Source: Oscillospiraceae bacterium | GTDB taxonomy: Bacteria; Bacillota_A; Clostridia; Oscillospirales; CAG-272 | DNA length: 21,215 bases | NCBI GenBank assembly: GCA_015064195.1 | Contig: SVSO01000024.1 | Span: 1-21,215 of the forward strand | Reading direction: 5' to 3' | Part shown: positions 18,904 through 21,215 of the stretch, one piece after another | How the letters are laid out: each line of letters opens with the position of its first letter | How positions within the stretch are numbered: position 1 is the stretch's first letter | Translations under genes and position numbers: made by a program | Notes under the pieces: generated by a model | Database searches by the model: none | The model's input: only the letters and a program-made list of their open reading frames with translations | Told to the model about the DNA's origin: nothing

Positions 18904-20391
18904 ATGAAAGACATTCGTAATATCAGCCGCACTCTTGCCGCGATTCTGGCGGCCTCGATGTTGTTCTCTCTTGCAGCCTGCGGAGGCACAGGCACTTCCT
19001 CAGACACAACCGCAGACACCACTGCTCCCATTTCCACCGAACCGGAAGTTACCACCGACGGCTTTGATCTTCCCGACAAAGATTTCGGCGGCCAGACCTT
19101 TACCGTGATGGGCCGAATCAACGATCGCGCGATTTTCACCAATTTTGAAATCGACGTGGAAGCCGAGAACGGCGACATCGTCAACGACGCCATCTTCAAG
19201 CGCAACTCGACCCTTGAGGAGCGTTACAACGTAGACATCCTGCAGGATCTTCAGGAAAATCCCGCCTCAGCGCTGAACAAGGCGATCATGGCCGGTGACG
19301 CGCTGTATGACGCTGCGTTTGTTGAGATCAATGCCATGCGGACGCCCATCACATCCGGCCACTTCACCGATCTCTATTCCCTCGATCACTTGGATTTCGA
19401 CAAGCCGTGGTGGAATTCCAATGCAAACGAGGCTCTCGAAATCTCCGGCAAGCTGTTTACCACCTCCAGCGCCTTCTCCCTGCAGGAAAAAGCGCGCATC
19501 TACTTCGGTGTTTACAATGCCGCCATCGCCGAGCAGTACGAGACCGGCGACATCCAGCAGATGGTGCTGGACGGCAAGTGGACCATCGATAAAATGAACG
19601 AATTCGGCCGCCGGTTCGCCGCTGACGTGAATCAGGACGGTGCGATGGACATGAACGACAACTACAGCGTGGTCTGCGGCGCATACACCAACTTCGGCGC
19701 ATACACCGTGGCGCAGGGCAACTCCATCATCGCGAAGGACAGCTCCGGCGATCTGGCCATCGTCATGAACAACGAGCACATGATCGATTCCATCGACAAT
19801 GTGCTGACCCTTCTCGACCGCTCCGTCTCCATGTACTGCAACGATTTCCAAGGCAAGGTTGACTTCGACTACTGGTCGGCATCCGGCAAGCTTTTCAAGC
19901 AGAATCAGGCCATGTTCAGTCTCTCGCTCATCTCCTCACTGGCATCCTTCTCCGAGGTGGAGGGCCTCGACTATCGCGTCATGACCTTCCCGAAATTCGA
20001 TGAGGCGCAGGAACGCTACTATGCGCAGGCTGAGGAATTCGGTCTGCTGTTCGGCATCCCGTCCAATGCCCCCGATGCAGATTTCTCCGCCTTCATGCTG
20101 GAAGCCCTCTCCCACGAATCCTACACCACCACGCTTCCGGCGTACATTGAGATCTCCGCCAAGGTCAAGCACGTTTACGATGAAAAGAGCGCACAGATCC
20201 TCGACTTGATCTTCGACAGCGTGAACTACGATTTCGGCTTCCTTTACGGCATCGGCGGTCTGAATCAGATCCTGATGGCGAAGATCCCCCAAGCCGGCAA
20301 AAACAACTTCGCATCCCTCTATGCATCCTCCGAAGCAAAAGCGCAGACCGAGCTTGAGAAATTGCTCACCACCGTCGCTGAGCTTGAATAA
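18904..20391 (+). CDS. Solute-binding lipoprotein (ABC transporter, sugar type)
   Basis: A 495-residue predicted lipoprotein of the same family as the two at the left end. It has a hydrophobic signal peptide with LAAC lipobox (Cys26), a Thr/Ser/Asp linker, then FGGQTFTVMG, ENGDIVNDAIFKRN, DGKWTIDKMNEFG and an Asp-rich calcium-loop-like DVNQDGAMDMNDN (241-253). The C-terminal half keeps the family pattern FPKFDEAQERYY and IPSNAPDADFSAFMLEAL. The ATG at 18904 is chosen because AAAAGGAG (18888-18895) precedes it; the upstream in-frame ATG at 18853 has no ribosome binding site and would spoil the signal peptide. It is monocistronic, with a consensus promoter and a strong terminator, so its permeases must be encoded elsewhere. 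Its signal-peptide codons differ at many silent sites from the other two, unlike the identity between those two. Confidence 0.88.
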   Translation: MKDIRNISRTLAAILAASMLFSLAACGGTGTSSDTTADTTAPISTEPEVTTDGFDLPDKDFGGQTFTVMGRINDRAIFTNFEIDVEAENGDIVNDAIFKRNSTLEERYNVDILQDLQENPASALNKAIMAGDALYDAAFVEINAMRTPITSGHFTDLYSLDHLDFDKPWWNSNANEALEISGKLFTTSSAFSLQEKARIYFGVYNAAIAEQYETGDIQQMVLDGKWTIDKMNEFGRRFAADVNQDGAMDMNDNYSVVCGAYTNFGAYTVAQGNSIIAKDSSGDLAIVMNNEHMIDSIDNVLTLLDRSVSMYCNDFQGKVDFDYWSASGKLFKQNQAMFSLSLISSLASFSEVEGLDYRVMTFPKFDEAQERYYAQAEEFGLLFGIPSNAPDADFSAFMLEALSHESYTTTLPAYIEISAKVKHVYDEKSAQILDLIFDSVNYDFGFLYGIGGLNQILMAKIPQAGKNNFASLYASSEAKAQTELEKLLTTVAELE

Positions 20392-20400
20392 AAAAATAAC

Positions 20401-20420
20401 CCGCACGAAAATCCGTGCGG
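20401..20420. terminator. Short hairpin downstream of the third lipoprotein gene
   Basis: A 7-bp GC-rich stem CCGCACG/CGTGCGG with a 6-base loop. No T-run follows, so it is more likely to protect the mRNA 3' end than to terminate. Confidence 0.4.
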
Positions 20421-20428
20421 ATCGATAC

Positions 20429-20469
20429 AAAGGAGATGGGGCACTGACCGTGCCTCATCTCCTTTTTTT
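20429..20469 (+). terminator. Strong intrinsic terminator of the third lipoprotein gene
   Basis: A 16-bp stem (20429-20444 with 20450-20465, one G-U pair), 5-base loop, ending in seven T (20463-20469). It separates two convergent genes and touches the stop codon of the dehydrogenase. Confidence 0.92.
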
Positions 20470-21215
20470 CATATAACGCCTGACAGATCGGCATTCTTCC
20501 GGCAGTCAGCAGCACGGCGAAGCTCCGCCATGGATGCGCCGTCCTGAATCATGCGGTAATAGCCGAGGATCAGCTTTGCCAGCGGGGAATCCACATCCAG
20601 CCGGGAAATCTCAGTAAGCACCGATGCCGCCGTCTTGGCCGATTGGGACAGTCCCTCCGCCTCATCGATATAGCGGTGAAGTCCGGCCGCCGCACCGACA
20701 GCAATGTAAGCGGGCGTGATTCCCTCCTCCATGGCCAGTGCCGCCGCGCCGATCAGACGGTCATCCGGGCTGAGCTTCCTCGCCGGATCGCCGCCCACAC
20801 GCTGACAGGTATCCTTCAGCGCCGCGTTGGTGAAGCGATGGAGCAGGTCGGTGATGTGCAGCTGGAGACCGGCAAGCTCCGTTCTGTACCGACGGCTGAG
20901 TGCCATCGCGCTCTCAAGCATGGCATTTTCCGTCAGGATCCGGATCTCCGGCTCATCGATGGCTTCGTAAATATACGCAAGTCCCAGAAGATCGCCAAGA
21001 TAAGCGCAGGTCGCGTGACCCATATTGTGGATGTACAGCTTTCGTTTGATGTAAAAATCGAAAGGCTCAAAGGGGATCATATTTTTGATCTCGGGAATCT
21101 CGCCCTTGAATGCGGCCTTGTCCACCGGAAGGAAGCCGTACCGCTCCACACAGACGCGCATGGGCTCGCCATCCTTCATTTCCTCGGTCTGCACCGGCAC
21201 CATACGCCCGATGGA
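20469..21215 (-). CDS. Mannitol dehydrogenase-family oxidoreductase, N-terminus cut by window edge
   Basis: The C-terminal ~249 residues of a polyol or sugar-acid dehydrogenase of the long-chain mannitol dehydrogenase family. The frame is open to the right edge, where it reads SIGRMVPV, the usual entry into the catalytic domain. The family signature K-x4-N-x2-H is visible in KRKLYIHNMGHATCAYLGDL, giving the catalytic Lys, Asn and His. The NAD-binding Rossmann half lies outside the window. Members include mannitol-1-phosphate 5-dehydrogenase, mannitol 2-dehydrogenase and fructuronate/tagaturonate reductases. The IHNMGHATCAYLG form is closest in feel to mannitol-1-phosphate dehydrogenases, but a uronate reductase would suit the nearby lyase. 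It converges on the third lipoprotein gene. Confidence 0.85.
   Translation of the reverse strand, partial: SIGRMVPVQTEEMKDGEPMRVCVERYGFLPVDKAAFKGEIPEIKNMIPFEPFDFYIKRKLYIHNMGHATCAYLGDLLGLAYIYEAIDEPEIRILTENAMLESAMALSRRYRTELAGLQLHITDLLHRFTNAALKDTCQRVGGDPARKLSPDDRLIGAAALAMEEGITPAYIAVGAAAGLHRYIDEAEGLSQSAKTAASVLTEISRLDVDSPLAKLILGYYRMIQDGASMAELRRAADCRKNADLSGVI

Noticed and set aside
20429..20440. AAAGGAGATG as a ribosome binding site and start of a small gene
   Set aside because: These bases form the left arm of a 16-bp terminator stem and no open frame of useful length follows.

Overview
The window looks like a chromosomal segment of an anaerobic gut-type Clostridium relative (Firmicutes, class Clostridia, probably Oscillospirales or a neighbouring order). 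The strongest evidence is a SCIFF ranthipeptide precursor with its radical SAM/SPASM maturase, a pair conserved across Clostridia. Solute-binding lipoproteins with LAAC lipoboxes, strong AAGGAGG ribosome binding sites and consensus TTGACA-N17-TATAAT promoters support this. Coding DNA is fairly GC-rich and intergenic DNA is AT-rich. No rRNA, tRNA, CRISPR array, transposase or prophage gene was seen.

Layout. 1-2844 (minus): two tandem sugar-type solute-binding lipoproteins; the second runs off the left edge. They face a divergent AraC-type activator (3010-3798). 3839-4930 (minus): an XRE regulator. 5070-7989 (minus): the SCIFF peptide, its maturase and a PLP-dependent Orn/Lys/Arg-type decarboxylase whose C-terminus is out of frame. 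8054-8464: a compact region that appears to be an unannotated type I toxin-antitoxin locus: a 35-residue hydrophobic peptide gene, a hairpin covering its ribosome binding site, and a consensus promoter firing antisense to its 3' end. 8463-10382 (minus): a MATE exporter and a small membrane protein. 10482-14170 (minus): an aldo/keto reductase and a GH38 alpha-mannosidase. 14360-16993 (plus): a hexapeptide-repeat acetyltransferase and a heparinase II/III-type lyase. 17095-18675 (plus): an XRE DNA-binding domain fused to an ADP-ribosylglycohydrolase. 18904-20391 (plus): a third solute-binding lipoprotein. 20469-21215 (minus): the C-terminal part of a mannitol-dehydrogenase-family enzyme, running off the right edge.

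How it works together. Most of the window fits glycan foraging: lipoproteins capture oligosaccharides, and predicted cytoplasmic enzymes (GH38, heparinase-type lyase, acetyltransferase, polyol dehydrogenase, aldo/keto reductase) process them under AraC and XRE regulators. No ABC permease or ATPase lies in the window, so the transporters must be completed elsewhere. The acetyltransferase-lyase promoter and the third lipoprotein promoter share a 16-base element in the same phase to the -35 box, which suggests common control.

Most notable observations: the candidate type I toxin-antitoxin locus; a 115-bp perfect repeat coding identical signal peptides on two otherwise diverged lipoproteins; the XRE-ADP-ribosylglycohydrolase fusion; a terminator-like hairpin between SCIFF precursor and maturase; and the decarboxylase frameshift. 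Functions are inferred from motifs read by eye, without database searches.
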